Shown here in pieces: positions 43,020-55,029 of a stretch of DNA of 64,000 nt. A program made the translations under genes and the position numbers. The DNA comes from Azolla caroliniana (Eukaryota > Polypodiophyta): assembly GCA_043228905.1 (NCBI GenBank), contig JBHGNT010000002.1, positions 19,406,001-19,470,000 of the forward strand, written 5' to 3'. Numbering within the stretch: position 1 is the first letter of the stretch; each line of letters starts with the position of its first letter. The notes below the pieces were generated by a model. The model saw only the letters and a list, made by a program, of their open reading frames with translations. It was not told where the DNA came from and did not search any database.

Positions 43020-44103
43020 GGAGTTACACATGTGAGTGAACTCTAGAGAGAGAGAGAGAGAGAGAATTTGATTAACTATGATCAAATTAAGTGGGTAGAA
43101 TTGAAATGTCCAATAGATACAAATCTAGACTTCTATAGAACGAAAGAGGAATTCCAAGCCACAATGCCACACCATGTGATCAAAATACAATGATCACAAA
43201 CTCATAAATTTGATAGAATTGATGTTGTCTTTTGTGTGGCCAAGTGATGACATTAGAAGAGAAAGTAAGTTCTCCAAGAACATTCTTTTGCTTGGAGATT
43301 TGCAATTTCTACAAAAATGCTCGAGCTCCATGGAATGATGACATAATACACTGCCACACTATTGTTTCTTCGCAATAACACAAATTCATCATAACAGATG
43401 CATATTATGTAGCCATGGTGTTGTGTTTTCCTAGTGATTAGTTATAGAAAAGTTAGATTAACCTAGACTAATACAAACGATGAAAGATAATGATATCCCA
43501 CTTCATCACATCCATTGGCTTACTGCAGCCTTACAAACCCTGATCCTTTTTTAAATCACTATAACCCACAACACACCCCTTATAGTATCCTACTGATTAC
43601 AATAATAAAATTTTCTGAATTAGATAATAAGCAAAGAAGATAATAGCTTCACAAGGTTTTCCTTTCTGTAAAGACCAGATGGAAGGGCCCATTCACATGG
43701 ATTGTTTGGGCAAGGACCATGAAATAGGCATCCTGCCTCACATCAAAATTAATTTAGAATAATTATTTTGAACGAATAAAGAACGATAAAAATCCGAAGG
43801 AATCAACAAAACATGTACATGAACACCTGGGTTGGATCAAAGTTAATTTAGAATCATGATTTTCACTGCATAAAGAACGATAAATATTCCAAGAAATTTT
43901 TGCAAAACATGTAACATTCAACATTGAGACACTCAATGGTAGTAACCTAAAAATCTATGCAAGTGTTAATGAAGCATAGACAATCAACAAAGAATGTTGT
44001 TAAGTGCTTATCAAACAAAGATGTAAAATTATTGACGACTTGGATATCCGTAATAATGTTTTCCAAATTACTCAAAATTGCTTTAATGATTTGCTAAAAT
44101 AAC
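43020..44103. other. No recognised gene
   Basis: AT-rich spacer with a short GA microsatellite (43045-43063) and a weak direct repeat near 43760 and 43850 (AAAGTTAATTTAGAAT). It lies downstream of the OEP16 gene. Confidence 0.5.
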
Positions 44104-46304
44104 TCAGTAGGTAAGTTGCCTAAGAAACACAGAGGCTGTTGCAATAGCTCCTCCGGTGATGGCTCCCTCAACCAATTTGTCGCTGTTAAAACCCTTGTCT
44201 CCAGAAGTGCATGTAAGCAATGCTCCTGTAATCATACCTCCCACCAGAGCATTTTTCTGTCCCCAAACAAATAATAATGTCAAAAACATTGACCCTCGTA
44301 TAGGTGTGTGCGTTTGGTAGGAGCAAGGTCATTTGGGAAATAGATAAAGACTCGGGTATTTTGGGCCTTCTCCTTTTTCCTTTCTCATAAAAAAACAAAA
44401 CAAAAACACCAGAGAGGTGGTGGTGGTGGTGGTGGTAAAGAGATATAAAGGCATAAAAGTAGAGATACCCAGTCAGACCGTCTTCTGATCCTCGCCATGC
44501 CATAATTCACTCCAGTATAAATACCAGCAGTAGCACCTGAGAAATCCTTCATGAAATTAGGTTCTATTTCAAAAACAAATCTTCAATGCTTTGGCTTCTT
44601 TTGATGAAAACATTTTAAGCTACATAACGTAAGTACTAAAACAGTTCCAACATACCCCACTGTAACCCCTCCTTTCCTACCTTCTTCATCTGCGACAATA
44701 ATAAAAACAATTCATCAAATTCGTAAAGCATCCGTTTTTTGAAGATATGAATTAAACACTTGACTTCTCATTGAATAACAAGATGTGTATACTCCTATGG
44801 TCTCCAAACATCGTATCAAATGGTTCACATGAAATTAACCACAGAATATATGAGGTTTTACCATTAGAACAAGCACTTATCACGAGACACTGATTGTTTA
44901 CAAAAAGCAATGATAGCATACTAGAAAGTAAACATGACAAGCACAACCACACACTATACATGACCAAATTATAACATGTTTCCCTATATGATATCATGTT
45001 AAGGTTATGCATGACAATGCAATCTTTCCTCTTAAGCATGTCATATATCCATGACATGAATAGAGCGTTGTTTGTAATGCACATGAGGTAGGGTATTAAT
45101 AGTTAGTTATAGATGGACCTAGTGGCATCAATGAATTCGAACTTCTTCACCATCATCACTCATTTGGGAAATATTCAATATGAAGTAAGTTTAATGTTCT
45201 CCATGAAACATTCTGGCACCACTTGCGTTTAGTTTCTGGCTGTTTTGAAGGAGCTTACCATGTTCTCAAGGTCCTGCTTTGACACGCTTTCTGTTGAAAG
45301 CAAAAGTAGTAGAGCATTATTATCAGAGTGCTGGGGAAATTACAAAACTACTTAATTTAAGTGAGAAATTTCACAAAACAGTTCCAGACCTTTCTTTAGA
45401 TTTACGAAAATGCTTTGCGCTGCTGCCTGGGCCGCACCAACCTGCAATTGTGAGAGAAGCCAAGAATAGTTGAGAACGCATACATGCCTCATAACAAATC
45501 AATGCCTTGTGTTCAAGCATATATTAAGAAAATGACCTCACTTATTTATCTTTGACAATACAGATTTTTTTTAAAACATAAAAAAAATTTAGACATGTCA
45601 TTTACTTCTGCTGCATACAGATTCCTGGGATAGGAAACCCAGAAAGGATGGCCATCCAAGCAAGGATAGTAGGGAAAGAATTCTATTTGTGTGTCCACAG
45701 CATACAACCGCAACTAAAGCGAAAAGCAGCAGACAAGGAACAAAGCGGGCTGACCCTACTGCGGGAAGTGAAGAGATTTGGTCCTTGTAAACATCTACTA
45801 AGAAAAAATATATGGCCAAATGTCTCCATGCTTCAATATAGCTATATGTGCATACCACATCAATGTATCTAATATTCATGATAGAATATTATAGCTATAA
45901 TCACATCAAACGTAGGCTTTTGATATAGGACCTTCATATATTGTCTATACAGCATCAAAAAACTTTGTCATCATATCTTCGTTTTTCCTTTCTTTGTTTT
46001 CGGCCAAAGAAATGGAAGTATTAAGAGCCACACAATCATACCAATACCTTTATATGCATCAAAATAAACCAAAACAAAACAAAAAACAACGAATCCTTCC
46101 ATGACTTTCAGAAATCTACTGATTTCTACAGCAAAAAAATGCAAGGAAGAAACAAAGAGGGAAAAAAAAAAAACAGAAATATTTGCTTACTGATCCAATC
46201 TTGATGAAACCATCCACAGCTCTGTTGAGAAGAGGGTTCCCAAGATCGATAAGGATATTGACAGATGGAGACCTAATAGAGGCAGAGACTCTTCTTCGAG
46301 ACAT
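44104..46304 (-). CDS. OEP16: OEP16-type plastid outer-envelope channel protein (Tim17/Tim22/PRAT family), 150 aa
   Basis: Six coding exons on the minus strand: 46191-46304, 45390-45441, 45259-45290, 44656-44689, 44469-44536 and 44104-44256. All introns are GT-AG and the frame is kept at each junction. The 150-residue product opens MSRRRVSASI, then LIDLGNPLLNRAVDGFIKIG, VGAAQAAAQSIFVNLKKGES, MKKVGKEGLQWG, GIYTGVNYGMARIRRRSDWK and LVGGMITGALLTCTSGDKGF, ending GGAIATASVFLRQLTY. Order and length agree with Arabidopsis OEP16-1 (148 aa as I recall it), including the DLGNPLLN start and the four hydrophobic Gly-rich helices of PRAT proteins. Family members form an amino-acid-selective pore in the plastid outer envelope. 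There is no cleavable transit peptide, as expected for that membrane. The third and fourth exons are only 32 and 34 bp. Confidence 0.92.
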
Positions 46305-46767
46305 TCTCTTTCAAGAAGAAAAACCCTGCATTCAAAACAACAACATGTTAAGTAGGCAGGCAGGCAGGCACACACAAGATATTAAAAGCTTCTTCTTTTT
46401 TAAGTAAATCGAGCGGATATGGAGAACTTGGGAGGGTGAGCTTAACTGTGTATTGTCCTCCTTTCAAGGGCACCCAGAAAACAGGGGAGGCATAACAAGA
46501 GAAGAGAGATGAAAGATGAACGAACAAAATCGATGCAAAAGGCTTATGGACACGTGTCACAAAAGATAAGGTGCTTCTCGCTCGAGATTCCGCCTACATT
46601 TTATCTATCGTCGGATCGGATCAGCAGAAAAGAGATTCCAAACCGACGGTTGACGAGCTCCGCGAATCCATCCCCGAAGGACATCTCAATTTGTATGATC
46701 AACGGTACCTATTAGCTTCTATGTGATCGAGGAGGACGCATCAACGACAGATACCTAAAGTAAGCGC
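46305..46767. other. Upstream region of the OEP16 gene
   Basis: Probably holds the 5' UTR and promoter. Only short frames are seen; no TATA box was assigned. Confidence 0.4.
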
Positions 46768-47475
46768 ACACAATGGCGGAAAACAAAGAGCAGTATCTAT
46801 TGATGGCCGACTATAGAATCATGACCCAATACAATGGGCTTCATACAATGGGAGCTCTAGTTCATGCGCTATTGAGTGAGCACATGCATATGGAACTACA
46901 ATGGTGGAAAACAAAGAGCAATGTGTTTGATGATGGCCGACTGTAGAGCCACTCGTACCCACTGAGTTCCATATGTATGTGCTCACTCAATAGCGCATGA
47001 ACTAGAGCTCCCACTGTATGAAGCCCATTGTATTAGATCATGGCTCTACAGTCGGCCATCATCAAACACGTACCCACTGAGTTCCATATGTATGTGCTCA
47101 CTCAATATTGCATGAACTAGAGCTCCCACTGTATGAAGCCCATTGTATTAGATCATGGCTCTACAATCGGCCATCATCAAACACATTGCTCTTTGTTTTC
47201 CACCATTTTAGTTCCATATGCATGTGCTCACTCAATAGCGCATGATCTAATACAATGGGCTTCATACAATGGGAGCTCTAGTTCATGCACTATTGAGTGA
47301 GCACATGCATATGGAACTACAATGGTGGAAAACAAAGAGAAATGTGTTTGATGATGGCCGACTATAGAGCCATGATCTAATACAATGGGCTTCATACAGT
47401 GGGAGCTCTAGTTCATGCGCTATTGAGTGAGCACATACATATGGAACTCAGTGGGTACGAGTGAGAACTAACCCT
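46768..47475. repeat. Foldback block of about 130-bp units in alternating orientation
   Basis: A unit with AATGGGCTTCATACAATGGG and GCGCTATTGAGTGAGCACAT occurs at about 46768-46900 and again twice in 47240-47450. Its inverse (GTGCTCACTCAATAGCGCAT) occurs at about 46966-47068 and 47080-47240. Related, weaker units (AAGCAAAGAACAATGTATATT) continue to 47880 and resume beyond Copia-2 at 53010-53310. Confidence 0.85.
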
Positions 47476-47878
47476 AAAATGTGTACTTAGGTTCGTTTTG
47501 TTTAGAGTATGTGAAGTGAGAGCTAACCCTAAATTACACCCTAAGGTTCATTCTAAGGTTTGCCTACAACTCTACAAAAATGATTGGAAATATTTATAGA
47601 TACCTCAAACATAGTTTTCACACAATGGAGAAAGCAAAGAACAATGTATATTGGCAAGAGAGTGATGACGCATGTTTACTATGATACAATGGGAACCCTA
47701 AATTCTAAATGAGTACCTTAAACAATACAACATGTTGATAGATACCTTAAGCATAACACACAATGGGAAAAGCAAAGAACAATGTATTTTAGCCATTGGG
47801 TGTTGAAACACAATTACAATATTGGGTTTGATACATTGGAAGCTCTAGTTCATGTGCTTCCAATGAGAAGATACGTAC

Positions 47879-47883
47879 ATATA
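47879..47883. repeat. Target-site duplication ATATA, left copy (Copia-2)
   Basis: Repeated at 52993-52997. Confidence 0.75.
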
Positions 47884-48174
47884 TGTTGAGAATTGAACTC
47901 AACTTCCCATAGAGATAGTGTTCACACTAGCTAGTGGACATCATACTAAGCTAGTTTTGTAATTAGTAGAAAGGGCACTTGCCCTAGACTAGTTGGTATT
48001 TAAACCAATTCCTTGTAACTTAGTTACTGTTGGATGTAATCAGATTTTTCTAATATAGCTTCTTGTTCTAAGCTCTCTCTCCCTCTCTCCCTCTCTCAGT
48101 TTGCCTTACATGCACTCACACACACAGAGCTCGCCTACGTTGCACAACACCACCTACATCTCTCACTCTTTACA
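47884..48174 (+). repeat. Copia-2 5' LTR (291 bp)
   Basis: TGTTGAGAATTGAACTCAAC...CTCTTTACA; a CT-rich stretch lies near 48074-48096. Confidence 0.92.
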
Positions 48175-48280
48175 TGGTATCAGATCGTGTGGTTTTCTGG
48201 ATCGAGATTATTCAACTGATTTGCGTTGCACACCGATGATCAACAGAACCAGTTCAAGTAACAGAGAAGAAATCGACACC

Positions 48281-49200
48281 ATGAACACTTAGATGGGAAG
48301 TGCTCTTCCTACAGAGAAGCTCGATAGAACAAACTTCGTATCTTGGGAGTACAAGATGCATAAATACCTTGTAGGACAAGGTTACTGGAGCTATATAGAG
48401 GGAGCTCACGAAACACAACCCAACACACGTCGACTACCCAGCCTGGGAGCAGGCCACAAGCCGTGTGTTGTATTCCCTTGCATCATGCGTCCATGATCAC
48501 ATGCTTGGATATATTCGAGAGGCGAAAACGCTGAAAGAAGCTTGGGGCAATCTCAAGAAGATTTTTGCGGCCAATACAGCTGCATGAAAGCTCCAACTCC
48601 GACAGGAGTTGAATAACATGCAACAAAGGGACATGGCAATCACTAGTTATACCTTGAAGATCATGGAGTTGTGTGATGTCCGAATGGTGCAAATATGCCT
48701 CAGCGGCTTGGCACCTCAATTCGGCACGATCAGATTGGCCATTCTCGCAAGGGAGAACCCTCATTCCTTTTTCAACCTTCAATCTATACTATTGGTGGAG
48801 GAAAATCATGCCCGACAAAGGAGCAACGCACTAGATGGTCGAGTGCTCTACTCCCAGTTGGATGACAGAACAAGATTTGACCGAGGATATAGAGGTCAAT
48901 TCGACCGAGGGTGACAGGGTCAATCGACCCGAGAACGCAACTCCCACCAATGGCAAGACGATAGGAACAATCCTAGGGAGTTCGGCAAAAGGGGGAGCCA
49001 TCCCGCCGGACCGAGCCCTCACAACAACCCGATTGAATGCGGGTATTGTGGAAAACTCGACCACTATGAAGAGGAGTGCTGAAAGAAGAAGCAAGAGTTG
49101 GCTTCGACCAACCGACAACTCACAAATTACGCCACAAATTCCGATTATGACGACCATGGCAGAATGTTCATAATGAGGCACAAAGCTCATTCGATGTCGG
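48281..49200 (+). pseudogene. Copia-2 gag
   Basis: ATG at 48281 hits a stop three codons later; the family sequence follows (LPTEKLDRTNFVSWEYKMHK, YLVGQGYWSYIEGAHE). A frameshift follows near 48480. The zinc knuckle CGYCGKLDHYEEEC (about 49037-49078) has Asp for the usual Gly before His. Stops flank it on both sides. Confidence 0.8.
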
Positions 49201-49850
49201 CACAGGATCCGACTAGCACCTCATCCTCAGAAGATGTATGGTTTGTAAACTCGGGAGCATCCAATCACCTGATATCTCATGAAGATTGGTTTTGAGAGTT
49301 GAGAAAGCTCGATCGACCCGGCTATGTCGAAACCAGAGACGACACAACTCATTTGATTCAGCATATCGGAAATGTCCCACTTGGGAATGACGGCAAACAA
49401 ACGTACCTAAAGAACGTACTGCATGTCCCAACCATCACAAAAAATCTGGTCTCAGTAGGCCAACTTGTTGAACAAGGCATACAGGTACGATTCAATAATG
49501 AGGGTACTTTATTGAGAAAGAAGGCCGATTAGTCGCACATAGTCGAAGAGAAGGTTGAATGTTCATCCTCGAATCGAACGAGGTGACGTCAGCCATGTTC
49601 GCCAAAGGCCTCACAGTCGAAACCGACTTGAAACTATGGCACAATCAAATTGGCCACATCAATCTCCAAAAGCTTAAAGGAATGCAATTAAAAGAAGTCG
49701 TAATCAAACTCCTGACATTTACCGAAAAGGAGATAGTTGGTGTATGTGAAGTTTGCCAATTCGGCAAACAACACCAACAACCATTCTCGAAAGAGAGGAA
49801 TGTGAGCAAAGGGATCCTGGATGTAGTACATTCATATGTGTGAGGTCCAG
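49201..49850 (+). pseudogene. Copia-2 protease and pre-integrase domain
   Basis: VWFVNSGASNHLIS is the protease active site, but with Asn where the catalytic Asp of D-S-G-A should be. LKNVLHVPTITKNLVSVGQL and, in another frame, LKLWHNQIGHINLQKLKGMQ with VCEVCQFGKQHQQPF (the integrase zinc site) follow. Confidence 0.82.
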
Positions 49851-50880
49851 CCCAGACGACAACATTCGATGGTTGACGATATTATGTCACATTCATCGAC
49901 GACTTCTCGAGGCATGTTTGGATCTATCCTATGCGGCAGAAGAGTGAAGTGTTCAGACACTTCCAAAGGTTTAAAAAAGAAGTCGAAAAAGCCACAGTCG
50001 GCATGTCCGATGCCTTGGATCGGATGGAGGCAAGGAGTATTTCATAGACGAATTTACAACGTATCTCCAAAATGAAGGAATTCGACGAGAATTCTCGTGC
50101 CGACACACACCTCAGCAAAACGGAGTAGCCGAATGAAAGAATTGGCACATAGTAGAAGTGGCAAGGGCCATGATGAATGAGAAAAACTTGCCGAAATCAT
50201 ACTGGGCAGAAACGGCTAACACAGTCGTCTACCTCATGAATAGGTGTACAACATCTAGGGTACACGATGTAACCCCTCATGAGAAGTTTTTCAACAAAAA
50301 GCCAGATCTACACATATCGAGATATTCGGCTCAATCACCTACGCGCATATTCCCGATGAGAAGCGACAAAAGCTCAACCCGAAGTCGGAGAAATGTATCC
50401 GCGTAGGATACTCACTCGAACAAAAGGGGTACAAATGTTATAATCCATCTACCCAAAAAGTTCGAGTGAGTCCAAACGTTGTTTTCGATGAATCGGCATC
50501 CTAGTACGAGCCAAAGACGGCTCCAACTCCAACTCCAGTTGACCCAGAATTGGCCAAACACGAGAAAGAAGACGAAGATTGACTGAGGCACATGTTCGAA
50601 GAAACTGCAATTACGACAAGGCTGAGTGGACCACAAGAGCCCCCGAGTGACCAAAGCACATCTCGACCGAGTACGAAGCTAGACAAAGGGAAGGCCAAAA
50701 TGTCGGAATAGGAAGATCCGATCGACAATGAGTCAACCCACTCTCTTGATAGTGAGTTCGAAGGTCTAGATATCCCAATCATTCAGACAAATGGAGTCAA
50801 GAAAGCCATAGCCTCAACAAATGAGAAGCTACGTCGCTCCACCGAGAGAAAAACCTGGTCAACCTATTCGGTTACGATGA
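49851..50880 (+). pseudogene. Copia-2 integrase
   Basis: Pieces in several frames read YYVTFIDDFSRHVWIYPM, KNLPKSYWAETANTVVYLMN and HEKFFNKKPDLHI, the core and C-terminal part of Copia integrase. At least five stops or shifts are present, so no functional enzyme is encoded. Confidence 0.75.
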
Positions 50881-51900
50881 GTATATGGCATATCATTATG
50901 CCTTTATGATGAAGGTGGCGATTGTTCGAGAACCGGAAACCTTTTCCGAGGCAGCCAAGGATCCACGGTGGATCGAAGCCATGAACGACGAAATGCAAGC
51001 TCTATGCAAAAACGGACATGGGATCTCGTCCCCCATTCTCCACATAAGAAAGCAATCAACTACAAGTGGATATTTAAAGTAAAATATAATGTCGATGGCT
51101 CGATAAATCGCTACAAGGAACTACTTGTAGCTAAGGGATATGCTCAAATACACATAGTTGATTACGAGGAAACCTTTGCCCCGGTGGCAAAGATGACGAC
51201 TGTTCGGACAGTCATTGTCCTCGTAGTTGCAAAAGGGTGGCGCCTCCACTAGATGGACATAAAGAACGTCTTCCTACAAAGCGAATTAGAAGAGGAGGTC
51301 TTCATGATTCAACCACCCAGTTTCGAATCGAGCAATCACCTGAAAGCAGTCTATCGACTCAAGAAGTCATTGTATGGACTCAAGCAAGCACCGCGTGCTT
51401 GGCATTCAAAGATCACCCAGTATCTTCACCAAATCTGCTTTTGAATGTCAAAATTGGACAACTCCCTATACATAAAAAATGAGTCAACCAACCCGATTGT
51501 CATCATCATGTACGTGGATGATCTTGTCATCAGAGGAAAGAATCTAGCCGGCATTAATAAGATCAAAACACTCCTATCCGGCAAATTCGAAATGAAAGAC
51601 ATGAACGAGCTCCATTACTTCCTCGGTATCGAAGTAATTTGAACACCAGTCAGGATATTGATCTCTCAATGGCATTACATTCTCAACTTACTCTACAAGT
51701 TTGGGATGACTGAGTGCAAACCTATGTCCACCCCCCTCGATCGAAATCTCAAACTCGATGCCAATTCGGGAACAGAATGTTGTGAGCCAATTCAGTATCG
51801 ACAACTTAATCTATCTAACCATCACATGACCCGACCTCAATTATTCGATCAATCTTCTTAACCAATTCATGCAGAAACCTCGAAATGTTCATCTCGATTG
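50881..51900 (+). pseudogene. Copia-2 reverse transcriptase
   Basis: Segments [68 protein letters not shown] and MYVDDLVIRGKN keep the palm YVDD intact. Frames change near 51055 and 51250 and there are stops at 51249 and 51442. Confidence 0.85.
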
Positions 51901-52440
51901 CGCTAAGAGAGTACTTAGGTGTGTCTGTGAGATGATGGATTTCGACATCTTGTACAAATCGGAAATGATCATTTGACTCGAAGGGTACATAGATGCAGAC
52001 TGGGCTGGTTACAAAGCCGATCAACAATCCACATCCGAATTCATCTTCTCCCTCGGAAGCGGAGCAATCTCCTAGAGTAGTAAAAGGCAGCCGACAGTCG
52101 CACTGTCGAGCACAAAGGCCGAATATAGGGGCGCGGCAGTCGTCGCATATGAGGTCGTTTTGTTGAAGCGCATATTGAAGAATCTAGGCATTCCCATCAA
52201 GGATCTTATTCTCGTATATTGCGACAACTTGAACAGTATCTACCTGGCTCAGAACCCCGTGTTCCACGCGCAGAGTAAGCATATCGAAGTGCACTATCAC
52301 TTCATCTGAGAGTGCGTTCAAGTTGGGGATGTTGATTTACAACAAATCAACATGAATCTTCAAGTGGCTGACATCTTCGCAAAAGCCCTAGGTATCGACA
52401 AGTTGCGACAGTTCGCGATGAACCTTGGCCTCTTGATCAC
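51901..52440 (+). pseudogene. Copia-2 RNase H
   Basis: Segments with ADWAGYKADQQSTSEFIFSL and HAQSKHIEVHYHFI match the RNase H domain, interrupted by stops; the tail LQVADIFAKALG precedes the polypurine tract. Confidence 0.8.
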
Positions 52441-52678
52441 CGACTACCTGAGCTTGAGGGGGAGTACAACAACATCGAACAATAGCCGATCAGTTGATTG
52501 ATGCCAACCAGAAGAGTCAAAGTACAATGATAATCGAGCCGCACAAGGAGTATGAAGCACCTGAACAATCAAAGCCATGTCGACTAATCTTCCGAAATCC
52601 AATTCAGCCGAATTGAAGATTTTCGAGGATCGAACCGAACCAACTTTTCGACATCTGGAAGTTTTGTTCGAAGGGGCG

Positions 52679-52864
52679 TGTTGAGAATAGAACTCAACTT
52701 CCCATATAGATAGTGTCACACACTAGCTAGTGGACATCATACTAGACTAGTTTTGTAATTAGTAGAAAGGGCACTTGCCCTATACTAGTTGGTATTTAAA
52801 CCAACTCCTTGTAACTTAGTTGTTGTCGAATGTAATCAAATTTTTCTAATACAGCTTCTTGTTC

Positions 52865-52905
<41 letters not shown>

Positions 52906-52992
52906 CCTCTCTCTATTTGCCTTACATGCACTCACACACACACAAAGCTCGCTTCGGTTACACAGCACCACCTACACCTCTCACTCTTTACA
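52679..52992 (+). repeat. Copia-2 3' LTR (314 bp)
   Basis: TGTTGAGAATAGAACTCAAC...CTCTTTACA. It is about 23 bp longer than its partner, mostly from a longer CT microsatellite (52869-52902). Confidence 0.92.
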
Positions 52993-52997
52993 ATATA
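52993..52997. repeat. Target-site duplication ATATA, right copy (Copia-2)
   Basis: Matches 47879-47883. The sequence is simple, so chance agreement is possible, but it abuts the LTR exactly. Confidence 0.75.
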
Positions 52998-54529
52998 TGT
53001 GTATCTTAAAATAGAGCACGCAAATGATGGAAAACACAAAGAATAGTTATATTAGCAACTCATGCGCTTCTAGTGAGTGGATACACGTACAAATACTTGA
53101 AATAACACACAAGGGAGAAATCAAAGAGCAGCAATCTACCAATACTAGAGTGTTAAATGACAATTACAATGGTGGTTTTGATACAAAGAGCATATACAAA
53201 TAGCTTGAATAGATCATACAATAGAGGAAGAAACGAACAATGCATATTAACACCTAAGTGTCGAAGCAAGAGTGCAATAGTGGTTTTGATACAATGGGGG
53301 CTCTAACTCAAGCAACTTAGTGGGTGAAGTGATAGCTAACCCTATACTATATTCTTCGGCTCGTGTATTTAGAGTATTTTGTTAGACCCAATGATTAATC
53401 ATCTACGATATTCAATGCATCTCCCTCTTTGTGATGCCACATGTGAGGGTAGTTGGCACTCGTTCACAGTTGACATCCCCCCTTAAGTGCTTACTTGTAC
53501 AAACCACACCATGTGATTTCATTCAGGTTTTGCTTCATCTCTTTTATGTAGTGAACTCCATGTTAAGGAAAATGATGTAATGTTCTTTAGTTTTAACAAC
53601 CCTATTTGGCACAATATTTCCAATATAGAATATTGGTCATAGGCCAAATGTAGATAAGAAACATATGATCATGTTGTGATTTCTTGAGAACTACACTTTA
53701 TCACATAGGAATGGCTAATGGTCAATGGGATTGTAATGTGAAACGAACACTTTCGGGTCTCCAACTTGTATAAAAGGGCAACAACTCTCATATAAAAAAG
53801 CGTTAGGGTACCCCAACTTTGGGGCTACATTTTGGTATATTTATATCTCTCCCTTTTGCACATTAATAGCAACTTTCTTCCATGTAGTTTTTTCACACTA
53901 ATTAATTGAGACATACACATTGTTTTTTACTTATCAATATCAATTATCTATTTAATTAAGACCAAACATGTTTCTTAATTGGTGTAGTGATGAGATGTAA
54001 ATTTTAGATTGCCTCAAGAATCATTCAAGGCTTCCATGGTTGCATGGAGTGGAAACGTAAGCGATATGGTGTGGTCTTTGCCATTAGGGAGTGATGTCCT
54101 CCAATCCTTGGATTAACCCATAGTGATGAAGATGACCTTTTGGGACTCAATAGTGACCCTTGGAAGTGCAATAATCCAATGCACGAGTCTTGTTGGCCCC
54201 TTCAATGAAACTTGATTCACTCCCACATCATCCACCTTATGAACTTCTGCATCATTCAGTTGTCCTAGCTCGGTCTTTCTCTACCTTGCTAATATTCTGC
54301 CCACGTAAATGATGTGTTGCAAGAGCTTAATTGGATTAGGTGCCAAGGCTTTCATGAGGAGATACCCACGTTGTTCCCATGAATACAATACTCCAACTTC
54401 ACCTTCTCACCTCAAAGCAAAACGATCTCTTGTTTGAAGTGGTATTGACCTATTGCCCTCCGGACCCTCAACCTAGTTGGAGTCATAATATCGAACCAAC
54501 TTTGACACTCAACATTGATGCCATACTAG
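52998..54529. other. Spacer, remnants of the foldback repeat, no gene seen
   Basis: 53010-53310 resembles the repeats at 47600-47880 (GATGGAAAACACAAAGAA, CTAGTGAGTGGATACACGTAC). The rest has only short frames. Confidence 0.5.
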
Positions 54530-54769
54530 GTGAGCAAACTTCCAATTAATAGTATGACAACACCGTCACCTCCGTTGCTGGTCCCATTCATGAATCCTAC
54601 CATTGATCCCTCCAGCATGGATGAGCATTCTCTTGCTATGCTACTCAAGATGAATGACTACGATGGCCCCAACAGGGTTATCATTGATGGCGGCTCTGGC
54701 TTCGACATGATAAAAGAGAGCCAGAATCTGAATGCCAAGACAACATGGGCTACGCGCACATTCGGGTAA
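54530..54769 (+). pseudogene. Possible retroelement protease fragment
   Basis: A 79-codon frame with NRVIIDGGSGFDMIKESQNL resembles the V-I-x-D-G-G-S-G-x-N-x-x active-site block of plant Gypsy proteases. No flanking retroelement domains were found, so it would be an isolated relic. Confidence 0.4.
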
Positions 54770-55029
54770 CGAATCATGGACATCCCCACATGCCCACTTC
54801 TGGAAGGGGTAGGATTGATTGAGTCTTGACCACCATCACCACCACTATGCCATGGACATGGACATTGTGAATACATATACAAAATAAAACTCACTCTCTC
54901 TCCTCTTGCCTTTAGTGAGTGACCTGAGAACAGCTAACAAATTCATCATCATCATCATCATCTGCTTCCATTGCGCACTCGATCAGAGCCAATGAGATCT
55001 CTTTGGTGCTCAACGGGCCTGCTGCCCCA

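Larger units (their letters stand above)
47884..52992 (+). mobile_element. Copia-2 LTR retrotransposon, complete ends, decayed coding
   Basis: LTRs at 47884-48174 and 52679-52992, tRNA-Met PBS TGGTATCAGATC (48175-48186), polypurine tract GAAGGGGCG (52670-52678) and ATATA duplication. Plus-strand order is gag, protease, integrase, RT, RNase H. Frames change many times. It is inserted in the foldback repeat block between the OEP16 and PPR genes. The 3' end of a close relative is at 7550-9008. Confidence 0.92.
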
